Source of the DNA: Flavobacterium suaedae
GTDB lineage: Bacteria > Bacteroidota > Bacteroidia > Flavobacteriales > Flavobacteriaceae
NCBI RefSeq assembly: GCF_014642915.1
Contig: NZ_BMJE01000002.1
Location: 310,001-374,000 of the forward strand
Length of the DNA: 64,000 nt
Direction: 5' to 3'
Shown: one piece after another, positions 34,308 to 42,816 of the stretch
Position numbering within the stretch: position 1 is the first letter of the stretch
Layout of the letters: each line of letters opens with the position of its first letter
Made by a program: the position numbers and the translations under genes
The notes under the pieces: generated by a model
What the model was told of the DNA's origin: nothing
Seen by the model: the letters and a program-made list of their open reading frames with translations, nothing else
Databases searched by the model: none

Positions 34308-35693
34308 ATGAAGAAGTTCATTGCATTAACAGCAACTTTATCATTACTAATCAGCTGTGGTTCCAGCGACCGTGGAGAACTGGTAGGTGTTAGAGGAAAG
34401 AAATGGAGGCCTGAAAAACCATACGGTATGACTTTAGTTCCGGGTGGCGCATATATCATGGGTAAATCTGATGACGATTTGGCTAATGTGCAGGATGCTC
34501 CTACCAAGACTGTAACCGTACGTTCTTTCTATATGGATGAAACGGAAATTACTAACAGTGAATATCGTCAATTCGTAGAGTGGGTTAAAGATTCCACTAT
34601 GAGGACCAGATTGGCCATTCTTGCTGATGAAATGGGTATGAAGCCCGGAGGAGATGAAGGTGGTATAGGAGAATATGCTTTCCTTGATCAGGTAGAAGAA
34701 GGAGAGGAACAATCTCCATATGACAAGTATATGTATGAAAACTACTATAGTATAGGGGATCCTGATGATCCTTATGTAGGTAGAAAATTAAATCATAAGC
34801 CGAAACTTATTGAAGACCCTCAAAAATATCCTGATGAGTATTATGTTGAAGTGATGGATTCAATGTACTTACCGGCTTCAGAGTCATATAATGGATTAAG
34901 AACTATGGATGTTTCTAAGCTTAAGTTCAGATATTCGTGGATGGATATTCAGGCTGCTGCTAAAGATAAGTCTAAAAATACAAGAGAAAAAAGAAGTAAA
35001 TATATGATTCATGAGCAAGTGGAGGTTTATCCTGATACCACTGTATGGATTAAAGACTTTGCTTATTCTTATAATGAACCAATGCATAATGATTATTTTT
35101 GGCATGATGCATACGGCGAATATCCTGTAGTGGGTGTTACTTGGGGGCAGGCTAAAGCTTTTTGTGCTTGGAGAACATTATACAAAAATGCTTACCAAAA
35201 AGAGAAGGGTAGACAGTATGTAAACTCTTTCCGTTTGCCTACAGAAGCTGAGTGGGAATACGCTGCAAGAGGAGGTCTGCAATCTGCAACTTATCCTTGG
35301 GGTGGTCCTTATGCTAAAAACGACAGAGGTTGTTTCTTAGCGAACTTTAAGCCTAACAGAGGAGATTATGCTGCAGATGGAGCTTTATATACAGTAGAAG
35401 CTAACTCTTTCGACCCTAATGAGTATAATCTTTATAATATGTCAGGTAACGTAGCAGAGTGGACAGATTCTTCATACGACGCTGCATCTTACGAATATGT
35501 TTCTACAATGAACCCGAATGCTCCGGACCCTTCTAACAGAAGAAAAGTAACCAGAGGTGGTTCTTGGAAAGATGTTGCTTACTTCCTTCAGGTAAGTACA
35601 AGAGACTGGGAGTACGCTGATTCTGCAAGAAGCTATATAGGTTTCAGAACAGTTCAGGATTACATGGGTACTCAAAACACAGCTAATCAATAG
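34308..35693 (+). CDS. gldK: Gliding motility / T9SS lipoprotein GldK
   Basis: Outer-membrane lipoprotein that with GldN forms the periplasmic ring of the type IX secretion system. The 461-residue protein has a lipoprotein signal (Leu-Leu-Ile-Ser-Cys, Cys17) and a formylglycine-generating-enzyme (SUMF1)-like fold: Pro-Gly-Gly-Ala-Tyr-Ile-Met-Gly, Glu-Thr-Glu-Ile-Thr-Asn-Ser-Glu-Tyr, Arg-Leu-Pro-Thr-Glu-Ala-Glu-Trp-Glu-Tyr-Ala-Ala-Arg-Gly-Gly and a C-terminal Arg-Gly-Gly-Ser-Trp with Gly-Phe-Arg. GldK proteins use the fold structurally and are not known as formylglycine enzymes. It is the first gene of gldK-L-M-N. Confidence 0.97.
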   Translation: MKKFIALTATLSLLISCGSSDRGELVGVRGKKWRPEKPYGMTLVPGGAYIMGKSDDDLANVQDAPTKTVTVRSFYMDETEITNSEYRQFVEWVKDSTMRTRLAILADEMGMKPGGDEGGIGEYAFLDQVEEGEEQSPYDKYMYENYYSIGDPDDPYVGRKLNHKPKLIEDPQKYPDEYYVEVMDSMYLPASESYNGLRTMDVSKLKFRYSWMDIQAAAKDKSKNTREKRSKYMIHEQVEVYPDTTVWIKDFAYSYNEPMHNDYFWHDAYGEYPVVGVTWGQAKAFCAWRTLYKNAYQKEKGRQYVNSFRLPTEAEWEYAARGGLQSATYPWGGPYAKNDRGCFLANFKPNRGDYAADGALYTVEANSFDPNEYNLYNMSGNVAEWTDSSYDAASYEYVSTMNPNAPDPSNRRKVTRGGSWKDVAYFLQVSTRDWEYADSARSYIGFRTVQDYMGTQNTANQ

Positions 35694-35760
35694 TATTGCA
35701 CCAATTCAAATTTTAAACATAAATTTATTTAACTTAACTAAAAACTTAAATTATTTTATT

Positions 35761-36390
35761 ATGGCACTACCACAAAGAGTTATGAACATGGCATATGGCC
35801 TTGGAGCGGCGGTTGTAATTATCGGAGCACTATTTAAATTGATGCACTGGCCTGGAGCAAGTGCGATGCTTATTGCTGGTCTGGGAACTGAGGCGTTCAT
35901 ATTTTTCCTTTCTGCCTTCGAACCTGTTCATAAAGAACTAGACTGGTCTTTAGTATATCCTGAATTAGCGGGTGGTGATCCGAAGAAAAAGGAAGCTAAA
36001 AAAGAAAGTTCTGACGCACAAGGAATGCTTTCTCAAAAACTTGATAACTTATTAAAAGAAGCTAAAATAGATGGAGAGTTAATGGCTAGTTTAGGAAACA
36101 GCATTAAAAACTTCGAATCTGCAGCTAAAGGGATTTCTCCAACAGTAGATTCTATCGCTTCTCAGAAAAAGTATAGTGAAGAAATGTCTTCAGCAGCAGC
36201 TCAAATGGAGTCATTAAACAGTCTTTATAAAGTACAGTTAGAGAGCGCATCTCGTAACGCTGAGGCTAATAAAGAAATAGCTGAAAATGCAGCTAAATTA
36301 CAGCAGGAAATGGCTAATATGACTAAGAATATCGCTTCACTTAATAATGTATATGGCGGTATGCTTTCAGCAATGGGTAACAGAGCCTAA
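35761..36390 (+). CDS. gldL: T9SS / gliding motor protein GldL
   Basis: Inner-membrane stator of the proton-driven GldLM motor that powers type IX secretion and gliding. The 209-residue protein has two transmembrane helices (about 10-27 and 34-51) joined by the conserved Lys-Leu-Met-His-Trp-Pro-Gly loop; the second helix carries Glu44, the kind of buried acidic residue shown in other GldL proteins to be needed for proton coupling. The rest is a cytoplasmic helical domain with coiled-coil character. It follows gldK by 67 bases and precedes gldM by 54. Confidence 0.97.
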   Translation: MALPQRVMNMAYGLGAAVVIIGALFKLMHWPGASAMLIAGLGTEAFIFFLSAFEPVHKELDWSLVYPELAGGDPKKKEAKKESSDAQGMLSQKLDNLLKEAKIDGELMASLGNSIKNFESAAKGISPTVDSIASQKKYSEEMSSAAAQMESLNSLYKVQLESASRNAEANKEIAENAAKLQQEMANMTKNIASLNNVYGGMLSAMGNRA

Positions 36391-36444
36391 TTAGTAGGTT
36401 TATTGTAATTTAAACTAACAAAAAACTTAAAGAAGACTAATTAA

Positions 36445-38004
36445 ATGGCAGGAGGAAAACAAACCCCAAGGCAAAAGATGATTAACCTGATGTATCTGGT
36501 TTTCATCGCGATGTTAGCATTGAACATGTCAAAAGAGGTACTATCCGCTTTTGGACTGATGAATGAACAGTTTGAGGAAGCAAATGCTCAAGCTATTAGA
36601 AGTAATGAAGCTTTATATGAAGCTCTTAAAGCAAAAGCAAACGAAAATTCATCTTTTGAAGCTGCACAACAACTATCTCAAAAGGTAAAGGGAATTTCGA
36701 ATCAATTTTATGCTTACCTTGAAAAAATTAAAGGAGACATTACCAGTGAATTTGAAAGGGAAGAAGTGAATGGAGAAATGAAACTCCCTTACGAAGCGAT
36801 GGATAAAGGTGATATGATTGACGAAAAATGGTTTCAAGGTGATGGTTTATCTCCAAAAGGGAAAGAAATTATCGCTACTATCGAGAAATATAAAAATGAC
36901 ATGATAGCCGCTATTGGTAATGATGTAAAATATGTTCCGATTGCAAAAGAGATTAAAAGTAAATTTGATCTTTCTGATGTTGTAGATGGTGATAATGTAA
37001 AGAAAAACTATCTTGACTACCATTTTAAAGGCTTCCCGGCAATAGCTTCTTTAACAAAGCTTACTGCTATGCAAAATAACGTAGAAGTTATTGAAGCTAA
37101 TGTTTATAATATTGCTCTAGGTAAAGCAGCTTTAGAAGCCACTTCACTAAATAAGTATCAGGCTATTGTTGTTCTTGACAAGAATGCTTATTTTCAAGGT
37201 GAAAAAGTAACTGGTAAAGTAGTACTTGGGCGATATGATGAAAACACAAAACCTGTGTCTTTTGAAGGTCCTGGTAAAATAGACCCTGCTACAGGTCAGG
37301 CAATGATTGAGTTAAATGCTGGCGCTATAGGAGAACAAACTATTGAAGGTAAATTTAACTTTATTGAGGACGGTAAGCAGGTTCCACTTGCTTTTGAGGG
37401 TACATATGTTGTAGTTCCTCGTCCTAATGAGGCAACAATATCTGCTGATAAAATGAATTCTGTATATAGAGGTGTTGAAAACCCAATGACAATTTCATTT
37501 GCAGGTATCCCTGATAGTGATGTTTCCGCGAGTGCTCAAGGACTTAGGAAAGCAAGTGGACAAGGTAAATACAATTGGGATGTTACAGGTGTTTCAGGTA
37601 CTGAAGCTACTGTTACGGTAACCGGTAAATTACCTGATGGGAAAGCGGTAACCTCTAAAAAAGTTTTCAAAGTAAGAGATATTCCTGCACCGGCAGCTTC
37701 ACTTAGAGGTAAAACAAACTCAGCTAAAGGACGTGCTCAAGATTTAGCAGTGTCTACTGTAAATGTTTCTTTTGAAGATTTTGTTTATAATCTAGAAGTT
37801 GACGTTGTGTCATTTGAACTTTATGTTCCTGGTCAGCCTGGTATGATTATACAAGGAAACAGATTTGATGCTAGAGCCCAATCAGCTATTAACAGAGCTA
37901 AAAGAGGAGATCAGATAACTATTACAGGTATAAAAACTAAATTAAAAGGTAATAGTAAATACATAATTAAGCCTTCTACACCATTTATTTGGGAAGTACA
38001 ATAA
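36445..38004 (+). CDS. gldM: T9SS / gliding motor protein GldM
   Basis: Motor subunit with one inner-membrane helix (about residues 15-35, inside the GldL bundle) and a long periplasmic rod that reaches the GldKN ring. The 519 residues begin Met-Ala-Gly-Gly-Lys-Gln-Thr-Pro-Arg-Gln-Lys-Met-Ile-Asn-Leu-Met-Tyr-Leu, a family hallmark. The helical first periplasmic domain (about 40-220) is followed by three beta-sandwich domains; the C-terminal domain ends in Pro-Phe-Ile-Trp-Glu-Val-Gln. Length agrees with F. johnsoniae GldM. Confidence 0.97.
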   Translation: MAGGKQTPRQKMINLMYLVFIAMLALNMSKEVLSAFGLMNEQFEEANAQAIRSNEALYEALKAKANENSSFEAAQQLSQKVKGISNQFYAYLEKIKGDITSEFEREEVNGEMKLPYEAMDKGDMIDEKWFQGDGLSPKGKEIIATIEKYKNDMIAAIGNDVKYVPIAKEIKSKFDLSDVVDGDNVKKNYLDYHFKGFPAIASLTKLTAMQNNVEVIEANVYNIALGKAALEATSLNKYQAIVVLDKNAYFQGEKVTGKVVLGRYDENTKPVSFEGPGKIDPATGQAMIELNAGAIGEQTIEGKFNFIEDGKQVPLAFEGTYVVVPRPNEATISADKMNSVYRGVENPMTISFAGIPDSDVSASAQGLRKASGQGKYNWDVTGVSGTEATVTVTGKLPDGKAVTSKKVFKVRDIPAPAASLRGKTNSAKGRAQDLAVSTVNVSFEDFVYNLEVDVVSFELYVPGQPGMIIQGNRFDARAQSAINRAKRGDQITITGIKTKLKGNSKYIIKPSTPFIWEVQ

Positions 38005-38049
38005 TATAATTAAAAGAACGTTTTTTCTTTTACAGAATAAATTAAGTAT

Positions 38050-38976
38050 ATGAAAAGCAGAAATTTTTTATTAGCAACTTTATTTTTTGCAGGTATTGGA
38101 ACATCAATGGCTCAATCGAACTTATTGAATGCCAAGACACCTGATGAAATAGGACAGAAAACTGCTGAACAGGAATTGTTAGATAATGATAATCCATTAC
38201 CTTACGGCTATGTAGGTGACAGAGATATATTATTTGCAAGAAAGATATGGGAAACTATTGATTTAAATCAAAGAGTTAACTTCCCAATGCTTTTTCCTGT
38301 TGAGGAAAATATAGGTGATGATAGAAGGTCGCTTTTCAGAGTTCTTATTACAGCAATTGAAGACGGAAGTCTTACTGAAGTATATGGAGATTCATACTTT
38401 ACTGAAAAGAAAAGTTTAGAAGAAATTAAAACTAACTTTTATGTAAGTATGCTTAATAACTATGGTATTGATACTATGAACCAATATCCCGGTGAAACAG
38501 AAGAGGATCTTAAAGCGAAAGGTATTCTTACTGCTGAACATTATGATACTCAGGAGGTAACCGCTAATGATGTTGCTGCATATAGAATAGTAGGGACTTG
38601 GTATTTTGATAAAAGACAAGGCGAATTAAAATACAGAATATTAGGTATTTGCCCTATGGCTGTAGATGCTCTTAGTAAAATGAGAATGGGAGATGCTGCT
38701 GAGCCTATCGAATTGTTCTGGGTATTTTATCCGGGAGCAAGAGATGTGCTTCATCAAGCAAAAGCATTTAATGAGAAAAACTCAGCTATGCCAATTACAT
38801 TTGACCACTTATTAAATTCACGTCGTTTTAGTGCTGTAATTTATAAAGAAGAGAATGTATACGGAGATAGATTAATCAAAGACTATCTTCAGGAGAATGC
38901 GCAAATGCAGCTTCTTGAATCAGAGCGTATCAAAAACAAGATACGTAACTTTGAGCAAGATATGTGGAACTATTAA
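38050..38976 (+). CDS. gldN: T9SS / gliding protein GldN
   Basis: Periplasmic partner of GldK in the type IX secretion ring. The 308-residue protein has a signal peptide (about 1-19, ending Ser-Met-Ala-Gln), the Asp-Ile-Leu-Phe-Ala-Arg-Lys-Ile-Trp-Glu-Thr-Ile-Asp segment common to GldN/PorN, and conserved Leu-Gly-Ile-Cys-Pro-Met and Leu-Phe-Trp-Val-Phe-Tyr-Pro segments. It closes the gldKLMN operon, 45 bases after gldM, and a strong terminator follows. No second copy (gldO) is in the window. Confidence 0.97.
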   Translation: MKSRNFLLATLFFAGIGTSMAQSNLLNAKTPDEIGQKTAEQELLDNDNPLPYGYVGDRDILFARKIWETIDLNQRVNFPMLFPVEENIGDDRRSLFRVLITAIEDGSLTEVYGDSYFTEKKSLEEIKTNFYVSMLNNYGIDTMNQYPGETEEDLKAKGILTAEHYDTQEVTANDVAAYRIVGTWYFDKRQGELKYRILGICPMAVDALSKMRMGDAAEPIELFWVFYPGARDVLHQAKAFNEKNSAMPITFDHLLNSRRFSAVIYKEENVYGDRLIKDYLQENAQMQLLESERIKNKIRNFEQDMWNY

Positions 38977-39000
38977 GATAGAACATATTTTATATACACT

Positions 39001-39033
39001 AAAAAACTCTTACCCTTGTGGTAAGAGTTTTTT
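39001..39033 (+). terminator. Terminator of gldKLMN
   Basis: The stem AACTCTTACC / GGTAAGAGTT with a five-base loop is flanked by A and T runs, 25 bases after the gldN stop codon. Its T run merges with the -7 box of the next gene. Confidence 0.85.
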
Positions 39034-39040
39034 ATTTTTG
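39033..39040 (+). promoter_or_regulatory. -7 box of the FAD oxidoreductase gene
   Basis: TATTTTTG is an exact TANNTTTG, formed from the T run of the gldKLMN terminator. Only five bases (TACCC) separate it from the ATG at 39046, so transcription should begin at or next to the start codon. Confidence 0.55.
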
Positions 39041-39045
39041 TACCC

Positions 39046-40086
39046 ATGAAAGACTTTATTATTGTTGGTGCAGGTATAGCAGGGGTAAGCTTTGCTGAAA
39101 CCTGTCTTTTAAACGGTAAAACATTTACCGTTATAGCGGATAATTCTCAAAATTCTTCAAGGGTTGCGGCTGGAGTGTACAACCCTGTAATCCTTAAAAG
39201 GTTCAGACCGCCTGCTGATGCTGAAAAACACCTTAATTATATAAAGCCTTTTTATAAAACTATGGAGGAACGTTTAAATGTTCAGTTTATGCATGAAGTT
39301 CCTGTGTATCGAAAATTTGCTTCTGTGGAAGAGCAAAACATGTGGTTTGAAGCTGCAGATAAACCTCTTTTAGAGCCATTTTTAAATACCACAATACAAC
39401 ATAAAAAATACAATGGAGTATCATCGCCTTTTGGTTTTGGGAAAGTAAACCATACAGGTTATATGGATACTAATCATTTTTTGGACTCATATCGTGACTT
39501 CTTGAAGAGTGAAAATTTATTTTTGGAGGAGTCTTTTGACTATGATGCTTTAAAGGTAGAAGATGATAGGGTAACATATAAAGACATTACAGCAAAACAT
39601 ATAGTATTTGCAGAAGGTTATGGTATAAAGTCAAATCCGTTTTTTAAAGACTTACCGCTTAACGGTACTAAAGGCGAAGTGCTTGTTATAAAAGCTTCTG
39701 AACTGGATATAGATGTGATAATTAAATCTGGGGTATTTGTATTACCTATAGGGGATAACATATATAAAATAGGTGCAACTTATGAGTGGGAAGATAAAAC
39801 AACTATCCCTACACAAAAAGGGCGTGAAGAACTGGAACAAAAACTACAGGAAATTATAACTTGTGACTACGAAGTTATAGATCAGTTAGCAGGTATTCGT
39901 CCAACAGTAAAAGACAGAAAATCATTAGTAGGTACTCATGCAGCGTATACAAATGTTCACTTGCTTAATGGGTTAGGTACAAGAGGTGTTTTATTAGGTC
40001 CTCCTATGGCTGCGTTATTGTATGATGCGGTAATTAACGGAAATGAAGTTCCTAAGGAAGTAAACTTAAACAGGTTTACTTCTTAA
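39046..40086 (+). CDS. FAD-dependent oxidoreductase, D-amino-acid-oxidase fold
   Basis: The 346-residue protein has an N-terminal dinucleotide-binding motif (Ile-Val-Gly-Ala-Gly-Ile-Ala-Gly-Val-Ser-Phe-Ala-Glu) and the DAO-type layout: an Ala-Ala-Gly-Val-Tyr-Asn-Pro segment near 41-47, a substrate domain, and a C-terminal Gly-Ile-Arg-Pro-Thr-Val-Lys-Asp-Arg plus Leu-Asn-Gly-Leu-Gly-Thr-Arg-Gly that closes the FAD site. It probably oxidises an amine or amino acid in the cytosol; the substrate is unknown. Its last 11 bases overlap the convergent DUF983 gene. Confidence 0.88.
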   Translation: MKDFIIVGAGIAGVSFAETCLLNGKTFTVIADNSQNSSRVAAGVYNPVILKRFRPPADAEKHLNYIKPFYKTMEERLNVQFMHEVPVYRKFASVEEQNMWFEAADKPLLEPFLNTTIQHKKYNGVSSPFGFGKVNHTGYMDTNHFLDSYRDFLKSENLFLEESFDYDALKVEDDRVTYKDITAKHIVFAEGYGIKSNPFFKDLPLNGTKGEVLVIKASELDIDVIIKSGVFVLPIGDNIYKIGATYEWEDKTTIPTQKGREELEQKLQEIITCDYEVIDQLAGIRPTVKDRKSLVGTHAAYTNVHLLNGLGTRGVLLGPPMAALLYDAVINGNEVPKEVNLNRFTS

Positions 40087-40465
40087 ATTCTTTCCAGTTT
40101 TCGCGGTACTTAATAAAAAAGTTAATCCATATATTACGGCTCAGTCGCATAATAATAGGCATGAAAACAATAAGTGTTCCTATAATAGCATAGAAGGAAA
40201 CCTCTAAAGATGTTTCTAAAAAAACTTTAGCAATAATAAATGCCGCAACACTAAAAGCTACACCAAGACCGTAGCTTACATACATAGCTCCGTAAAAGAA
40301 AGAAGGCTCTATTTTATAATGTAATCCGCAATGGCTGCATTCTTCGTGCATTTTGTATACCTTGCTCAGCTTATACGGGTTTTTGTCTAAATACATGCTT
40401 TCCTGATGACAACGCGGACAGGTTCCTGTTAAAATACTATATAATTTGGATCCTTTTTTTAACAT
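40076..40465 (-). CDS. DUF983 zinc-ribbon membrane protein
   Basis: From the ATG at 40465 the protein has 129 residues. It begins with a zinc-ribbon-like part (Cys-Pro-Arg-Cys-His near residue 17 and Cys-Ser-His-Cys-Gly near 43) and continues with a Phe-Phe-Tyr-Gly-Ala-Met-Tyr-Val-Ser-Tyr segment and two transmembrane helices, as in DUF983. An upstream in-frame start would add 23 residues but overlaps the -7 box. Function is unknown. It converges with the FAD oxidoreductase gene, overlapping by 11 bases, and is divergent from the ABC-F gene. Confidence 0.85.
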   Translation of the reverse strand: MLKKGSKLYSILTGTCPRCHQESMYLDKNPYKLSKVYKMHEECSHCGLHYKIEPSFFYGAMYVSYGLGVAFSVAAFIIAKVFLETSLEVSFYAIIGTLIVFMPIIMRLSRNIWINFFIKYRENWKEFKK

Positions 40466-40488
40466 TTGCAAAATGAATTTGAAGTACT

Positions 40489-40496
40489 CAAATTTA
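40489..40496 (-). promoter_or_regulatory. -7 box of the DUF983 gene
   Basis: On the minus strand the sequence is TAAATTTG, an exact TANNTTTG, 23 bases before the ATG at 40465. Confidence 0.55.
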
Positions 40497-40519
40497 CAAC
40501 TTAAATAAGATATATTATA

Positions 40520-42436
40520 ATGCTTAACATACATAATTTGTCGGTTTCCTTTGGCGGAACATATCTTTTTGAAGAGGTTACTTTTAGAATGGGTGCCGGT
40601 GACAGAGTAGGGCTTGTAGGGAAGAACGGAGCGGGAAAATCGACAATGCTTAAAATATTATCGGGAGACATACCACCTGATTCGGGTGTAATAGCTACCG
40701 AAAAAGAAGTGAAAATAGGTTTCTTAAGGCAGGATATTGATTTTGAAAAAGGTCGTACTGTTTTAGAAGAAGCGTATCAGGCTTTTACAGAAATTAAAGA
40801 GGCAGAAGCGAAGATAGATGAAATAAACGAACAGCTTGCTACCCGTACTGATTACGAAAGTGAATCATATTCTAAACTTATAGAAGACTTATCGGACTAT
40901 ACACATCATTATGAAGTTATAGGTGGATATAATTATGTAGGTGATACAGAGAAGATTCTTTTAGGGCTTGGTTTTAAGCGTGAAGATTTTGATAAGGCTA
41001 CCGATACCTTTTCAGGAGGGTGGCGTATGCGTATAGAGCTGGCAAAGCTTTTATTACAGTATAATGATGTGTTGCTACTGGATGAGCCTACTAACCACTT
41101 GGATATAGAAAGTATTATTTGGTTAGAGCAGTTTTTAAAATCCTATCCCGGAGTTGTAGTTATAGTATCTCACGATAAAATGTTCTTGGATAATGTAACG
41201 AACCGTACTATAGAAATTTCACTTGGTAAAATTTACGACTTTAATAAACCGTACTCTCAATATTTAGAACTTAGAGGTGAAATACGAGAGAAACAACTTG
41301 CTACACAGAAAAACCAAGAGAAGAAAATAGAACAGACTGAAAAGCTGATTGAAAAGTTCAGAGCGAAGGCATCTAAGGCTTCAATGGCGCAGTCATTAAT
41401 GAAAAAACTGGATAAAATAGACAGAATAGAAGTTGATGAAGATGATAACTCAGTAATGTCAATATCATTTCCTGTTTCCATCACTCCCGGTAAAGTTGTG
41501 GTAGAAGCTGAAAATGTTACTAAAAAATATGGCGACAGAACGATATTAAAAGACATAGATTTACTTGTAGAACGTGGTAGTAAAATTGCTTTTGTGGGGC
41601 AAAACGGTCAGGGTAAATCTACACTTATAAAAGCAATAACAAAAGATATTGATTACGACGGTAACATTAAGCTGGGACACAATGTTCAGTTAGGGTATTT
41701 TGCACAGAACCAGGCAGAATATTTAGATGGTGAAATAACACTGCTGGAAACTATGGAAAATGCTGCGAACGATACTAACCGTAGCAGAGTTCGAGATATG
41801 CTTGGAGCTTTCCTTTTCAGGGGAGATGATGTAGACAAGAAGGTAAAAGTGCTTTCAGGTGGAGAGAGAAACAGACTTGCGCTATGTAAATTGCTTTTAC
41901 AGCCTATTAACGTGCTTGTAATGGATGAACCTACAAACCACTTAGATATTAAGTCTAAAAACGTTTTAAAGGCTGCATTACAAAAATTTGAGGGTACTTT
42001 ATTGCTTGTATCGCACGACAGGGATTTCCTTCAGGGTATGGCTAATACCGTATATGAGTTTAAAGACCAGAAAATAAAAGAGTATTTAGGAGATATTAAC
42101 TTCTATCTTGAACAACGAAACATGCAGAATATGCGTGAGGTTGAAAAAGGTAAAGAGGAAAAGAAACAAGAACCTAAAAAGGACAAGAAGCAAACACAGG
42201 TTTCCTACGAAGACCAAAAGAAAAATAAAGCACTTAAAAATAAACTCTCTAAAATAGAAAACCAAATACAGGATTTAGAGAAGGCTATTAAAAAAGATGA
42301 TGCTAAATTGGCAGCATATCATGAAAAACTGATGCAGGATAGTGCCTTTTTTGCAGCTTATGAGAAAAAGAAAGAAGATTTGGAAGCTTTAATGGAAGAG
42401 TGGGAAGAAGTACATGAAGCGCTTGAAAACGCATAA
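40520..42436 (+). CDS. ABC-F family ATP-binding protein
   Basis: Soluble ABC-F ATPase of 638 residues with two nucleotide-binding domains and no membrane segment; such proteins act on the ribosome (translation factors of the EttA/Uup type). The first domain has Gly-Lys-Asn-Gly-Ala-Gly-Lys-Ser-Thr near 37-45 and Phe-Ser-Gly-Gly-Trp-Arg-Met; the second has Gly-Gln-Asn-Gly-Gln-Gly-Lys-Ser-Thr near 362 and Leu-Ser-Gly-Gly-Glu-Arg-Asn-Arg. A basic helical linker (about 245-310) joins them, and the C-terminus is a Lys/Glu-rich coiled coil of about 90 residues, as in Uup-like members. A resistance role cannot be excluded but the general housekeeping type is likelier. Confidence 0.95.
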   Translation: MLNIHNLSVSFGGTYLFEEVTFRMGAGDRVGLVGKNGAGKSTMLKILSGDIPPDSGVIATEKEVKIGFLRQDIDFEKGRTVLEEAYQAFTEIKEAEAKIDEINEQLATRTDYESESYSKLIEDLSDYTHHYEVIGGYNYVGDTEKILLGLGFKREDFDKATDTFSGGWRMRIELAKLLLQYNDVLLLDEPTNHLDIESIIWLEQFLKSYPGVVVIVSHDKMFLDNVTNRTIEISLGKIYDFNKPYSQYLELRGEIREKQLATQKNQEKKIEQTEKLIEKFRAKASKASMAQSLMKKLDKIDRIEVDEDDNSVMSISFPVSITPGKVVVEAENVTKKYGDRTILKDIDLLVERGSKIAFVGQNGQGKSTLIKAITKDIDYDGNIKLGHNVQLGYFAQNQAEYLDGEITLLETMENAANDTNRSRVRDMLGAFLFRGDDVDKKVKVLSGGERNRLALCKLLLQPINVLVMDEPTNHLDIKSKNVLKAALQKFEGTLLLVSHDRDFLQGMANTVYEFKDQKIKEYLGDINFYLEQRNMQNMREVEKGKEEKKQEPKKDKKQTQVSYEDQKKNKALKNKLSKIENQIQDLEKAIKKDDAKLAAYHEKLMQDSAFFAAYEKKKEDLEALMEEWEEVHEALENA

Positions 42437-42437
42437 T

Positions 42438-42467
42438 AAAAAAGGGAGCTTAACAGCTCCCTTTTTT
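42438..42467. terminator. Bidirectional terminator after the ABC-F gene
   Basis: The stem AAGGGAGCT / AGCTCCCTT with loop TAAC is flanked by A and T runs. It lies between the ABC-F gene and a convergent lipoprotein gene and can serve both. Confidence 0.88.
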
Positions 42468-42469
42468 AT

Positions 42470-42739
42470 TTAGTCAGTATTTATTTCAAGTTCTTTCTTG
42501 TCATCAGTAACTGTTACATTACTTTCGTTTTCTCCGTCTTTGTTTTTAACACTAACACCATCTTCATTAAGTTTTATAGATGTTCCATCCTCATCCTCTA
42601 CCTGTGGTTCAGGTGCGGGTGGTGGGGCAGGGCTTTCTGCCGGTGGTGGTGTAGCTGGTGGAGTATCTTGTTTTTTATCCTTACATGAAGCAAAAAGCAT
42701 CATTGCTAATACTCCTGTAAGCGCAACTATTTTCTTCAT
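42470..42739 (-). CDS. Small Pro/Glu-rich lipoprotein
   Basis: The 89-residue protein has a lipoprotein signal (Met-Leu-Phe-Ala-Ser-Cys, Cys19), then a linker of about 28 residues very rich in Pro and Ala, then an acidic segment with two Asp-Gly repeats (Ser-Ile-Lys-Leu-Asn-Glu-Asp-Gly / Ser-Val-Lys-Asn-Lys-Asp-Gly). Such short lipoproteins are common in flavobacteria; function unknown. It is probably monocistronic. Confidence 0.65.
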   Translation of the reverse strand: MKKIVALTGVLAMMLFASCKDKKQDTPPATPPPAESPAPPPAPEPQVEDEDGTSIKLNEDGVSVKNKDGENESNVTVTDDKKELEINTD

Positions 42740-42816
42740 AATTTCAGTCTTTTAAAGTTTAATTATTTATAAAAGTAGTTTTTTAAATATTAAAATGTAA
42801 GAATTATAACCTTATT

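Noticed and set aside
34308..35693. Formylglycine-generating enzyme activity for GldK
   Set aside because: The fold is shared, but position, lipoprotein signal and the gldKLMN order identify it as the T9SS ring protein.
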